Shown here piece by piece: positions 51,096-59,709 of a stretch of 64,000 nucleotides of DNA. The DNA is from an uncultured Collinsella sp. (GTDB lineage Bacteria > Actinomycetota > Coriobacteriia > Coriobacteriales > Coriobacteriaceae). A program made the translations under genes and the position numbers. The stretch covers positions 1-64,000 of the forward strand of contig CATWVA010000002.1 of the NCBI GenBank assembly GCA_958354105.1. Reading direction: 5' to 3'. The notes beneath the pieces were generated by a model. It did no database searches, had not been told where the DNA came from, and saw only the letters and a program-made list of their open reading frames with translations. The number at the start of each line of letters is the position of its first letter. Position 1 is the first letter of the stretch.

Positions 51096-51814
51096 TCATC
51101 ACCTTCTTTGGCACTCGACTCAGCGGTGGTCGCGGCAGCCATGTCAGCGTCAACCGCTGTGGAAACGTCCTCCCCCTTAGTCCTAGCGACCGCCGGCGCC
51201 GTACCAACCTGGATATCCCCGCGCGCCCAATCGCCATCGAGCGCACGTGCCACCCAATGATAGATGGGGATTGTGAAGAAAATCAGCGCGGCAAAGGGGC
51301 CGGCGCCAAACAGGAACATCAGCAAAAAGAACAGCAGCCAGCACACGGCCCAGTACGGGAACGACTGGAACGGACCCTTCACCGGAGCCGGGCCGGCCGC
51401 ACCGGCACCCGTCACCTGCGCCGTAGCGGCATTGGCGGCCTGTGCACTCCAGCTTGCAGCTTGCGCCGCCTTGGCCGCGGCATCACTTGCCTGTGTAGCT
51501 GCCTCCGTGGCGCGTGCCGCCGCCTCGTGGGTGCGGGCGCGCTCTGCCGCCTCGGCCTCGCGCTGACGGGCGCGGTCCTCGTTCTCAAACTCGATATCGT
51601 CCTCAATCTCGTCGCTCGGATTGAGCAGCTCGTCCAGGCTCACGCCATAGAGTTTGGCGAGCGAGATCAGGTTCTCGGTATCGGGCGAGCTCTCCGCGCG
51701 CTCCCATTTACTGACCGCCTGGCGCGACAGTCCCAGCTTTCGTGCCAGCCCTTCTTGGCTAAAACCTTTGCTGCGACGAAGGTCGGCGAGCCGCTGCGCA
51801 GTTTCTACATTCAT
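51092..51814 (-). CDS. XRE-family regulator with C-terminal membrane segments
   Basis: The 240-residue protein starts with a Cro/CI helix-turn-helix (about 5-60, FSQEGLARKLGLSRQAVSKW). Then come an acidic stretch, an Ala/Gln-rich helical linker (about 80-150) and two hydrophobic segments (FPYWAVCWLLFFLLMFLFG, AALIFFTIPIYHWVA) with a polar tail. A DNA-binding protein tethered to the membrane, cotranscribed with a DUF4097 envelope protein, suggests a one-component envelope-stress switch. The start ATG 51814 follows AGGAGG. Upstream in-frame sequence has no family match. Confidence 0.88.
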   Translation of the reverse strand: MNVETAQRLADLRRSKGFSQEGLARKLGLSRQAVSKWERAESSPDTENLISLAKLYGVSLDELLNPSDEIEDDIEFENEDRARQREAEAAERARTHEAAARATEAATQASDAAAKAAQAASWSAQAANAATAQVTGAGAAGPAPVKGPFQSFPYWAVCWLLFFLLMFLFGAGPFAALIFFTIPIYHWVARALDGDWARGDIQVGTAPAVARTKGEDVSTAVDADMAAATTAESSAKEGDE

Positions 51815-52081
51815 GGTTCCTCCTATGTGATGCCAGCCGTGCCGCCGGACCGTTTTTGTTCTTAAGGCGCCTTGCACAGTTAAAAATCTATCCGCCACCG
51901 CCAAAAGCATGCCACCTATTCTAGTGAGATTTTTGACAACCGGCGGTTGCGGGCACATATGAGCTGCGGAAATGTGTCCAAACAAAGCAATAACCCACGG
52001 CTCGGTTGTCCCCGTTGCGGCGCTAACGGTAGTATGGTCGTATTGTTTATTCCGCACCGCCAACGGAGGGAGTCCCGCGCC

Positions 52082-52954
52082 GTGAACCGCGATTTCGCCT
52101 CATCGCTCATCCAGCTCAACAATACGTTCTATCGCGAGCACTCCGCCTCCTTTTCCGATACGCGCCAGGCCCCGTGGCCCGGCTGGGTACGCACCATGGA
52201 TATCGCGCTCGAGCAGCTCGACGTCGCCGCAATCAAGCATCCCGTCCGCGTCTTCGACCTTGCCTGCGGCAATATGCGATTCGAGAACTTTGCCGCCGGC
52301 GGCGCACTTGCCGCCAAGGGCGTCGACGGTGCAAATCCCTCGGCAGATGCCAGCTGCCCGTTTGAGTTCTATGGCGTCGACTCGTGCCAAGACCTGGCCA
52401 TCGATGCACATGGTCACGCCCTGCGCATTCCCAACCTGCACTTCCAGGAACTCGACGTGCTCGATGCCCTTATGAAGCTCAACCCCGCCGAGACACCCGA
52501 CGTGCTTTTCGACGCCCCGCTCGCCGACATCTCGGTCTGCTTTGGATTTATGCACCACGTGCCGTCGTGCGAGTACCGCGTACGCGTGCTCGACGCTCTG
52601 GTGCGCCAGACGCGCCCAGGCGGCATCATCGCCATCAGCTTTTGGGAGTTTATGAACGACGAGCGCATGGCGCGCAAAGCCGTTCGCGCCGAGGCCCGCG
52701 CCGAGCTCACCCCGCCGTTTGAGGGTTACGATTCCGCGCAGTTTGAAGCCGGTGACCACCTCATTGGCTGGCAAAACGACCGCCACGCCTACCGCTATTG
52801 TCATCACTTTGACGATCAGCAGATCACCGACCTGGTGCGCGGCGTGCGTACGTTCTACAAGAGCGGCGAGGTCCCCGTGCGCGAGCTTGAACGCTTCCAT
52901 GCCGACGGTCGCAGCGGCGAGCTCAACCGCTATGTGATTCTCAAGCGCCTGTAG
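52082..52954 (+). CDS. Class I SAM methyltransferase, Trm9/ALKBH8-like
   Basis: The 290-residue protein has the SAM-binding motif FDLACGNMRFENF near 60, an acidic YGVDSCQDLAID near 98, ISVCFGFMHHVPSCEYRV near 150 and RPGGIIAISFWEF near 180. The F.HH and PGG..ISFW pattern resembles Trm9/ALKBH8, which methylates cm5U34 made by the Elongator complex. With elp3 2 kb away, a tRNA wobble role is plausible but unproven. General small-molecule methyltransferase is the alternative. The start is GTG 52082 after GGAGGGAG. Confidence 0.75.
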   Translation: MNRDFASSLIQLNNTFYREHSASFSDTRQAPWPGWVRTMDIALEQLDVAAIKHPVRVFDLACGNMRFENFAAGGALAAKGVDGANPSADASCPFEFYGVDSCQDLAIDAHGHALRIPNLHFQELDVLDALMKLNPAETPDVLFDAPLADISVCFGFMHHVPSCEYRVRVLDALVRQTRPGGIIAISFWEFMNDERMARKAVRAEARAELTPPFEGYDSAQFEAGDHLIGWQNDRHAYRYCHHFDDQQITDLVRGVRTFYKSGEVPVRELERFHADGRSGELNRYVILKRL

Positions 52955-53072
52955 GTATCGGCGACTCGCCGCCGGGACGCACCGCATCTTTCGGGCAAAC
53001 TATGTCCACCCTATTTCAACCAATTGACGGAACGCGCAGCTATGCGTTCCATATTTATGACCAAGGAGCCTC

Positions 53073-53912
53073 ATGGGAGCCGTCCACGTTCGCACGCCTA
53101 AGAACTTTGTGCTCGAGGAGCGTCTGGAACGCTACGCCGATTCGATTGAGACGAGCCCCGAGGCCTATGCCGGAGATTGGCGCGAAGCTTGCGCGCCAAT
53201 TGGCAGCGAGCCCTTCGAACACCTTCACCTGGATCTTGGCTGTGGCAAGGGAACGTACCTTGTAGAGCGCGCGGCCCACGAGCCAAACACCCTCTTTATC
53301 GGCATGGACCAGGAGCCCATCTGCATCGCCTATGCCGCGCAGAAAATCTGCGAGCAGGAACTGACCAACGCACTCGTCCTGCCCCGAGGCGCCGCATCGC
53401 TGCCGCAGCTGTTTGCCGCAGGCGAGCTCGACGCCATCACCATCAACTTTCCCACGCCGCAGCCCAAGGCCAAGTACGCCAAAAAACGACTCGTCCATGT
53501 CGACCATCTGATGCTCTACCGCCCGCTCTTTTCGGCCGGTGCCACCGTCACGTTGCGAACCGACAGCAAGCCATTGCGCGATTACGCCCTGGGACAGTTT
53601 GCCGCGGCAGGCTACGACACGCTTTGGGTAAGTGACGACGTCCGCCGCGACCATCCCGAGCATCCCGAGACCGAATATGAATGCCGCACGCGCGAGATGG
53701 GTGCCGTCGTCTATGGCATTTGCGCCACACCCGGCACGCAGCCCAGCGATGAACAGCTCGCGGCGGGCCGAGCGCAGGAGCAAAGCCTTGCGTGCTACCT
53801 GCCCGAAAACCTCGATGAGCTCGCCTATGTACCCCTGGGCATGGAAGAGGCCGTTGAGAACTTTAAAAACCGCGCCCGCAAGGGCAAAAAGCGCCTGCCT
53901 CAGGAGTCATAG
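53073..53912 (+). CDS. trmB: tRNA (guanine-46-N7)-methyltransferase
   Basis: The 279-residue enzyme transfers a methyl group to G46 of the tRNA variable loop. It shows LDLGCGKGTYLVERA near 53, FIGMDQEP, and DAITINFPTPQPKAKYAKKR near 130, the TrmB version of the PDPWPK..HxKRR motif in a divergent form. That divergence and the 45-residue C-terminal extension mark a coriobacterial-type TrmB. AAGGAG precedes the ATG. It may be cotranscribed with the upstream methyltransferase, 118 nt away. Confidence 0.9.
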   Translation: MGAVHVRTPKNFVLEERLERYADSIETSPEAYAGDWREACAPIGSEPFEHLHLDLGCGKGTYLVERAAHEPNTLFIGMDQEPICIAYAAQKICEQELTNALVLPRGAASLPQLFAAGELDAITINFPTPQPKAKYAKKRLVHVDHLMLYRPLFSAGATVTLRTDSKPLRDYALGQFAAAGYDTLWVSDDVRRDHPEHPETEYECRTREMGAVVYGICATPGTQPSDEQLAAGRAQEQSLACYLPENLDELAYVPLGMEEAVENFKNRARKGKKRLPQES

Positions 53913-53982
53913 GGGCTTTTGGCGGTCGCTACGCCGGCAACCAAGCGGCAAATAGGCGCCGACGGACGGTCCTCAAATCTGA

Positions 53983-54097
53983 GTGAGTAGACTTTTTAGC
54001 AATAGCCGAGCACAGTCTGCATAGGAAGAAATAAAACCGCAGGTAAAGCCCTTGCGCAAAAGTCATGTGCTCGCGATATTGCAAAAAGTCTACTCAC
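53983..54097. repeat. 115-bp inverted-repeat element (MITE-like)
   Basis: Arms of 32 bp at 53983-54014 and 54066-54097 (GTGAGTAGACTTTTT..GCAATA..GAGCACA) are inverted copies with few mismatches, around a 51-bp AT-richer centre. The element occupies the 311-bp gap between trmB and the DUF3516 helicase; the rest of the gap shows no gene. No transposase or clear target-site duplication is visible. Confidence 0.75.
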
Positions 54098-54223
54098 TTA
54101 ACTGACAACTGCACCAAACGGCCGGGCAGAACGCCCATTTCCTGCATTTTCTCGCGCGCTGGCACCCTGTGCCGCCACTACGCCATAATAGTTGGCGGAC
54201 AAACGGCGAGAGAAAGCAACCAC

Positions 54224-56905
54224 ATGGCACAGACCACGACAGATACCGCCGCCAGCACCGTCTCCGGCGCCGGCGCCGCCAGCTCATTCTCGGGCGGCAC
54301 GGGAACCGAAGCCGAGTTCGGCTCGCTCGGCGTGCTCTCCCCCACTTGGTGGGAGCCCGAGGACGGCAGCGAGCCCGAACCATGGCTCACGCCCGATCAG
54401 GCCTTTGAACGCTTCTTTGCATGGACGAGCGATCGCGGCATTGAGCTGTGGGATCACCAAGAAGAGGCTCTCATGGATCTAGCCGCCGGCGATCACGTCA
54501 TCCTGGGCACGCCGACCGGCTCGGGTAAGTCGCTCGTCGCGCTGGGCATGCTCTTTATGGGCATGGCACAGGGCAAGCGCTGTTATTACACGGCCCCCAT
54601 CAAGGCCCTGGTCAGCGAAAAGTTCTTCGATCTGGTACAGGTGCTCGGCCGCGATAACGTCGGTATGATCACCGGCGACACGCATATCAACACCAAGGCG
54701 CCCGTCATCTGCTGCACGGCAGAGATCCTTGCCAACGACGCACTGCGCGAGGGCGAAGATGCCGATGTTGGCTGCGTGGCCATGGACGAGTTCCATTACT
54801 TTGCCGACCCCGACCGTGGCTGGGCCTGGCAGGTGCCGCTGCTCACCCTGCCTCACACGCAATTCATGCTCATGAGCGCCACGCTCGGCGATGTCACCGC
54901 CATCGCCGCCTCACTCGAGGAACACACCGGCGCTACCTGCGACCTGGTCGTCGATGCCCCACGCCCTGTGCCGCTGAGCTACGACTACGTGACGACCTCG
55001 CTCGAGGGCACCGTCGAGCTCGCCATGCGCCGCGGCGAGGCCCCGCTCTATATCGTGCACTTTAGCCAGGATGCCGCCCTTGCGACGGCACAGTCGCTCG
55101 CCAATTTTGGCATCGCTAGCAAGGAGCAGCGCGAGGCCATCAAGGAGGCGGCCAAGGGAACGAGTTTCTCGACGGCCTTTGGCAAGATTCTCAAACGCCT
55201 GCTTGGATGCGGCGTCGGCGTGCACCATGCTGGCATGTTGCCGCGCTATCGCCTGCTGGTCGAGCGCTTGGCGCAGCAGGGCCTGCTACCTGTCATCTGC
55301 GGCACCGATACGCTCGGCGTCGGCATCAACGTACCCATCCACACCGTGGTGCTCACCGCGCTCACCAAGTTCGATGGCTACAAGATGCGTCGTCTGCGCG
55401 CCCGCGAGTTCCACCAGATTGCCGGTCGCGCCGGCCGCTCGGGCTTTGATACCGAGGGCATGGTCATTGCCGAGGCACCGGAGCACGAGATCGAGAATGC
55501 CAAGCTTATGGCCAAGGCGGGCGACGACCCCAAAAAGCTCCGTAAGATTAAAAAGAAAAAGGCCCCCGAGGGCTTTGTCACCTGGAACAAGCAGACCTTT
55601 GAGCGCCTGATCGAGACGCAGCCCGAAACGCTCAAGCCGCGCCTGCGCATCACGCACTCCATGGTGATTAGCGTGGTCGAGCAGGGCGGCGATGCCCGAG
55701 CCCGCGTGCATGACCTCATCGAGACAAGCCTGCAGACTCCCGAGGAAAAGGCCAAGCTCGAGGTTCGCGCCGACGAGATCTTCGCCACGCTCATCGATTC
55801 CGGCGTCGTCGTGCGCACCGAGGTGCCGCCCGCGCCCGACGCCCCGACTGACGCCGCACCAGACATCGACTATGCGCTGACGGTCGATCTGCCCGAGGAC
55901 TTCGCGCTCGATCAGCCGCTCTCGCCGTTCTTGCTTGCCGCGCTGGAGTTGCTCGATCCCGAGAGCGAGACCTATACCATGGACCTCATCTCGATGGTCG
56001 AGGCAACGCTCGAGGATCCCAAGCAGGTGCTACGCGCACAGGAGCGCGCCGCACGCGATCGCGCTATGGCCGAGATGAAGGCCGACGGCATCGAATATGA
56101 GGAGCGCTTGGAGCGCATTCAAGACGTCACGTACGAAAAGCCGCTCGAGGATTTGCTCGACGCCGCCTTTGACAAGTACTGCCAGGAAGTACCCTGGGCA
56201 AACGACTACCAGCTCTCTCCCAAGAGCGTTCTGCGCGATATGCTAGAAAGCGCGAGCGATTTTAAGGGCTACATTCAAAAGCTCGGCATCGCCCGCTCCG
56301 AGGGCATTTTGCTGCGCTACCTGGCAGAAGCCTATCGTTCACTCGACCGCACCGTGCCCATCGAGAAGCGCGACGAGCGCCTGCGCGACATTATCTCGTG
56401 GCTGGGCTTTGTGGTGCGTTCGGTGGACTCGAGCCTGGTGGACGAGTGGGAGAACGCCGGCAACCCGGCAGCCCTCGATGCTGCGCCGCCGCAGGGCATC
56501 GACGAGGTCGTGGCGGACCGCCGCGGCTGCACGCTGCTGGTGCGCAACGCGCTCTTCCGCCGCGTGACCCTTGCCGCCCGCGAGCACGTTCGCGACCTGG
56601 GCGAGCTCGACGACGACTGGGGCATGAGCGAGATCCGCTGGCAAAAAGCGCTCGACGCTTACCACGAGCAGCATGAGGAGATCCTAACCGACGGAGATGC
56701 CCGCAGCGCCGCGATGTTTTCCATTGACGAGTCCGACGAGAAGACCGCGCACGTATGGCACGTGCACCAGATCTTTGCCGACGAGGATGGCGACCACGAT
56801 TTTGGCATCATGGGCGATGTCGATCTGGACGCCACGCAAGACGGCGGCGAGGTCATCTTCAAAAACTACCGCGTCGGCTTTATCGAGGACCTGCTCGAGG
56901 ACTAG
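54224..56905 (+). CDS. Ski2/Mtr4-like DEAD-box helicase with DUF3516 domain
   Basis: The 893-residue helicase has Walker A GTPTGSGKSLVAL near 100, a DEFH box II (MDEFHYFADPDRG) near 187, MSATLGD, CGTDTLGVGINVP near 365 and motif VI QIAGRAGRSGFDTEG. These place it in the Ski2-like RNA/DNA helicases. The C-terminal half, from KKKKAPEGFVTWNKQTFERL on, matches DUF3516, seen mainly in actinobacterial helicases. The substrate is probably structured RNA. The start ATG 54224 lies downstream of GAGAGAAAG; frames beginning at 54065 cross the inverted-repeat element. Confidence 0.9.
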   Translation: MAQTTTDTAASTVSGAGAASSFSGGTGTEAEFGSLGVLSPTWWEPEDGSEPEPWLTPDQAFERFFAWTSDRGIELWDHQEEALMDLAAGDHVILGTPTGSGKSLVALGMLFMGMAQGKRCYYTAPIKALVSEKFFDLVQVLGRDNVGMITGDTHINTKAPVICCTAEILANDALREGEDADVGCVAMDEFHYFADPDRGWAWQVPLLTLPHTQFMLMSATLGDVTAIAASLEEHTGATCDLVVDAPRPVPLSYDYVTTSLEGTVELAMRRGEAPLYIVHFSQDAALATAQSLANFGIASKEQREAIKEAAKGTSFSTAFGKILKRLLGCGVGVHHAGMLPRYRLLVERLAQQGLLPVICGTDTLGVGINVPIHTVVLTALTKFDGYKMRRLRAREFHQIAGRAGRSGFDTEGMVIAEAPEHEIENAKLMAKAGDDPKKLRKIKKKKAPEGFVTWNKQTFERLIETQPETLKPRLRITHSMVISVVEQGGDARARVHDLIETSLQTPEEKAKLEVRADEIFATLIDSGVVVRTEVPPAPDAPTDAAPDIDYALTVDLPEDFALDQPLSPFLLAALELLDPESETYTMDLISMVEATLEDPKQVLRAQERAARDRAMAEMKADGIEYEERLERIQDVTYEKPLEDLLDAAFDKYCQEVPWANDYQLSPKSVLRDMLESASDFKGYIQKLGIARSEGILLRYLAEAYRSLDRTVPIEKRDERLRDIISWLGFVVRSVDSSLVDEWENAGNPAALDAAPPQGIDEVVADRRGCTLLVRNALFRRVTLAAREHVRDLGELDDDWGMSEIRWQKALDAYHEQHEEILTDGDARSAAMFSIDESDEKTAHVWHVHQIFADEDGDHDFGIMGDVDLDATQDGGEVIFKNYRVGFIEDLLED

Positions 56906-56926
56906 CCGAACATACTGGAACGAAAC

Positions 56927-56966
56927 AAACGGGGCCGTTGGCAATATCGCCAGCGGTCCCGTTTTT
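56927..56966. terminator. Bidirectional terminator
   Basis: AAACGGGGCCGTTGGC pairs with GCCAGCGGTCCCGTTTTT with minor mismatches. The plus strand ends in TTTTT and the minus strand in GTTTG, serving the convergent helicase and DUF2130 genes. Confidence 0.85.
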
Positions 56967-56983
56967 GCACTATATGCTATGCC

Positions 56984-58741
56984 TTATTCGGCATCCTCAA
57001 CCTCATACGAATCCGCCTCGGCTGGCTCATCGCCTGTCTCGGACGTTGCCTCGCGCGCTTCGTCAAACGCTGCTTTCATGGTCTTGTTGCCCCACGTGAG
57101 CTTGCGAATGGTAAGCTCATCGGCCTTGTTGTGGGCCAGGCGCAGATTCTCGGTGCTGCGGCGCAAATCGTCCTTGGTCTTCTCGAGCTGCTTGATGGCG
57201 GCATCGATTTCCTTGATTGCCGACTCGAATTGCTTACTCGCCAGGTTGTAGTTGCGCGAGAAGCCGTCCTTGAACTTCTCCATCTTGGCCTCGAAGTTCG
57301 TGACGTCGATATTCTGCTGTTTGTACTCCGCCAGCTCCTGCTTATAGTGCAGCGAACCCATGGCGGCGTTGCGCAGCAGCGTAATCATGGGAATGAAAAA
57401 CTGTGGGCGAATCACGTACATCTTCTCGTAGCGGTAGCTCACGTCCACGATTCCCGCGTTGTAAAGCTCGCTCTCGGGCTCGAGCAGTGTGCAGAGTACC
57501 GCGTACTCACAGCCCTTTTGGCGGCGATCGTGATCGAGTTTCTTAAAGAAGTCCTCGTTTTTGTGTTTGGTCGCAGTCTCGTCGTTCTCATTTTTCATCT
57601 CGAACATGATCGAGATGATCTCGTTGCCGCTCGCGTCGCACTCGCGGAAGATAAAGTCGCCCTTGGTGCCCTCGGACGCATCGTTGTCTTTCTCGAAGTA
57701 CGCATTAGGAAACGCGGTCATACGCAAACGATTGAACTCAGTCTCGCAGTGCTGCTCGAGCGACTCGCCCACCATCTTGGTGGACAGGCGAACCTTCATG
57801 TCCTTAAGGCGCTCAATCTCTTCATCCTTGTAGCGAATTAGGTCATCGCTCGCGCGCTTGGCCTGCGCAAGCTCAAGCTCATGTGCCGCCTTGGCCTGTT
57901 CCTCGCGAGAATCGCGCACTGCCAGCTCACTCGTCAGCTTGGCACGTGCCTCATCGCGCTCTCGCTCCGCCGCGGCGACCGCCTCTGATAGGTTCATTTT
58001 GGCCGTCAGCTCCTGTTCGCGCAGCCGTGCGCGCAGGCCCTCGGCCTCCTGCTCAGACTGAGCCCTTGCGGCGGAAAACTTCTCTTGTACTTTCGCCTGA
58101 TAGTCGGCAAGTGTGCGCTCAGCCTCACTGCGAGCGGCATCGAGCTCACGCTGCGACTCGGCCGCAGCGGCGGCAAGCGCCATCTCCTGGGCCTTGTCCG
58201 CCGCGGCAAGTCTGGCCTGCAGCTCGGCAATCTGGGCATCACGTGCAGCTAAATCGTTTTGAGCAGCATTGCGCGCCGAAGCCTCGGCAAGCTTGGCTTC
58301 ATCATCCTTGCGCCCCAACTGCGCACGCAAATTGTCGATCTCGCGCTGGAGCTCAGCGCTCTCCTTTTGAGCGTCGGCACGGGCCTCAACCGCCGCACGC
58401 TGGCTTGCGCTCTCGCGCTCTGCGGCAGCGCCCTCGAGCTTGGCGCGCAGCTCGGCAAGCTCCGCATCGCGCTTGGCGAGCTCTTGCGCCAGCTGCTGAG
58501 CTGCAGCGTTCTTCTGCTCGACAAGCTGAGCGTCGCGCTGAGACTCTGCCTTTTGCAAAGCAGCCGTCGAGCGTGAGCGTTCAAGCTCCAACGCCTGCTC
58601 GCCCTCGCGCTGGACTGCCTTCACACGCTCGTCCAGGTCGCGCGAGAACTCGGCATCGCGCACCTGCTTGACGATATCCGCATAACCGGACGCATCGACC
58701 TTAAAAACTTCGCCGCAATGCGGGCACTTGATCTCGTTCAT
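56984..58741 (-). CDS. DUF2130 coiled-coil protein with nuclease-like core
   Basis: The 585-residue protein starts with a single zinc knuckle (CPHCGEVF). Then comes a very long Ala/Glu/Arg-rich coiled coil (about 25-310) and the conserved DUF2130 domain (about 320-500). In that domain KGDFIFRECD followed by IISIMFEMKNE fits the D...ExK pattern of PD-(D/E)XK-fold nucleases. A second helical region and an acidic tail close the protein. The function is unestablished; the coiled coil and nuclease-like core suggest DNA handling. It is the only gene in its unit. Confidence 0.88.
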   Translation of the reverse strand: MNEIKCPHCGEVFKVDASGYADIVKQVRDAEFSRDLDERVKAVQREGEQALELERSRSTAALQKAESQRDAQLVEQKNAAAQQLAQELAKRDAELAELRAKLEGAAAERESASQRAAVEARADAQKESAELQREIDNLRAQLGRKDDEAKLAEASARNAAQNDLAARDAQIAELQARLAAADKAQEMALAAAAAESQRELDAARSEAERTLADYQAKVQEKFSAARAQSEQEAEGLRARLREQELTAKMNLSEAVAAAERERDEARAKLTSELAVRDSREEQAKAAHELELAQAKRASDDLIRYKDEEIERLKDMKVRLSTKMVGESLEQHCETEFNRLRMTAFPNAYFEKDNDASEGTKGDFIFRECDASGNEIISIMFEMKNENDETATKHKNEDFFKKLDHDRRQKGCEYAVLCTLLEPESELYNAGIVDVSYRYEKMYVIRPQFFIPMITLLRNAAMGSLHYKQELAEYKQQNIDVTNFEAKMEKFKDGFSRNYNLASKQFESAIKEIDAAIKQLEKTKDDLRRSTENLRLAHNKADELTIRKLTWGNKTMKAAFDEAREATSETGDEPAEADSYEVEDAE

Positions 58742-58799
58742 AGCAGCTCCTCGATGGACGCAAATTTCAACCTTCTACACTCTACCGCGCCACGCGGAC

Positions 58800-58834
58800 A
58801 AAAAAGGCGCCGCAGCCATAATGGCAACGGCGCC
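58800..58834 (-). terminator. Terminator of the ChbG-like gene
   Basis: On the minus strand GGCGCCG/CGGCGCC with an inner GCCAT/ATGGC pairing is followed by TTTTTT. Confidence 0.9.
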
Positions 58835-58846
58835 AGATCCACCGCG

Positions 58847-58871
58847 AGGGTGCCTATCCCCTTTGTGGTGG
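58847..58871. repeat. Partial copy of the 33-bp CCTTTGTGGTGG palindrome
   Basis: AGGGTGCCTATCCCCTTTG and the following TGGTGG match the right half of the palindrome at 59669-59701 with one change in the loop. The left arm has decayed. Confidence 0.7.
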
Positions 58872-58880
58872 CTTGGGTCC

Positions 58881-59645
58881 TTACAGGTCGCGGTAGTCGA
58901 TCAGGCGAAGATCGGATTGAGACTCAAGCCAAGCGCGAAGCTCGGGGTCGATCAGCGCATCGACTTCCTTGGTGCGATCGGTCGTAAGCGAGCTGTTCTC
59001 CAAGATAAAACGATCGAGATAGCCCGGATGGCACACAAAGACGACCGTCTCGCCGTCCGCCATCTCGCGAACCGTCCGCATAATCGAGTCCTTGGGTTCG
59101 TAGCCCGGCTCCATCGAGTGCATCACCATGCGCAGGTCGGTGGCGCCGCATCGCACAACCGCCGTGGGGTCGAAGCTCGCCTTCTGTTCCTTAAGGCCCA
59201 GTTCCTTAGCAACCGCCGAGATCGCTCGGTTAAGGTTTTTGCTCATGACGGCATGGGCCTCAAAGTAATCGGGTTCGCGGCCCACAATCTCTACAAAGCG
59301 GTCATGCTGCGCGCGGATCTCGATGCAGGCCTCATCAAAGTCGATCAGTTCTTCGCCGCGCTTAAAATGCTCGCGGAAGGTACGGCTGCTATGGAACTCG
59401 CCGCTCTCGTTGAGCATACTCGGAATGAGCTCCGGGTCGGCACACGGCTTGCCCAGACACACGTTGGTATGCTGGCCCACCGCAATGCCGGCATCCGCCA
59501 CGAGCGACCAGCCGTGCTCAGCCTCGGGCATATTGGGCATCAAGCCCGCCGAGCGCACCAGACCCTCATTGATGCTGCGGGCAATCCCCAGGTTAACGGC
59601 ATACGAATAACCGATATCGTCGGCACGAATGAGCAATTGCTTCAT
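58881..59645 (-). CDS. ChbG/HpnK (YdjC) family carbohydrate deacetylase
   Basis: The 254-residue protein has the YdjC-family metal motifs: RADDIGYS at 7-14, GQHTNVCLG near 57 (in place of GLHLNL), FEAHAVMSKNL near 125 (usually DSHxH, here EAHAV) and the C-terminal FVCHPGYLD. Family members remove N-acetyl groups from chito-oligosaccharides or hopanoid sugars. The altered metal motif and the absence of neighbouring chitobiose genes leave the substrate open. TTGGAG precedes the ATG. It is flanked by two copies of the short palindrome. Confidence 0.86.
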   Translation of the reverse strand: MKQLLIRADDIGYSYAVNLGIARSINEGLVRSAGLMPNMPEAEHGWSLVADAGIAVGQHTNVCLGKPCADPELIPSMLNESGEFHSSRTFREHFKRGEELIDFDEACIEIRAQHDRFVEIVGREPDYFEAHAVMSKNLNRAISAVAKELGLKEQKASFDPTAVVRCGATDLRMVMHSMEPGYEPKDSIMRTVREMADGETVVFVCHPGYLDRFILENSSLTTDRTKEVDALIDPELRAWLESQSDLRLIDYRDL

Positions 59646-59668
59646 AGCGACTCCAATCTATGCAAGGA

Positions 59669-59701
59669 CCACCACAAAGGTGCCTGTCCCCTTTGTGGTG
59701 G
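59669..59701. repeat. 33-bp palindrome with 12-bp perfect arms
   Basis: CCACCACAAAGG and CCTTTGTGGTGG enclose TGCCTGTCC. It lies between the metallophosphoesterase and ChbG-like genes. No T-run follows on either strand. Confidence 0.8.
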
Positions 59702-59709
59702 TTTGAGGG

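Noticed and set aside
53913..54223. Insertion sequence at the inverted-repeat element
   Set aside because: No transposase frame and no clear target-site duplication, so only a MITE-like element is proposed.
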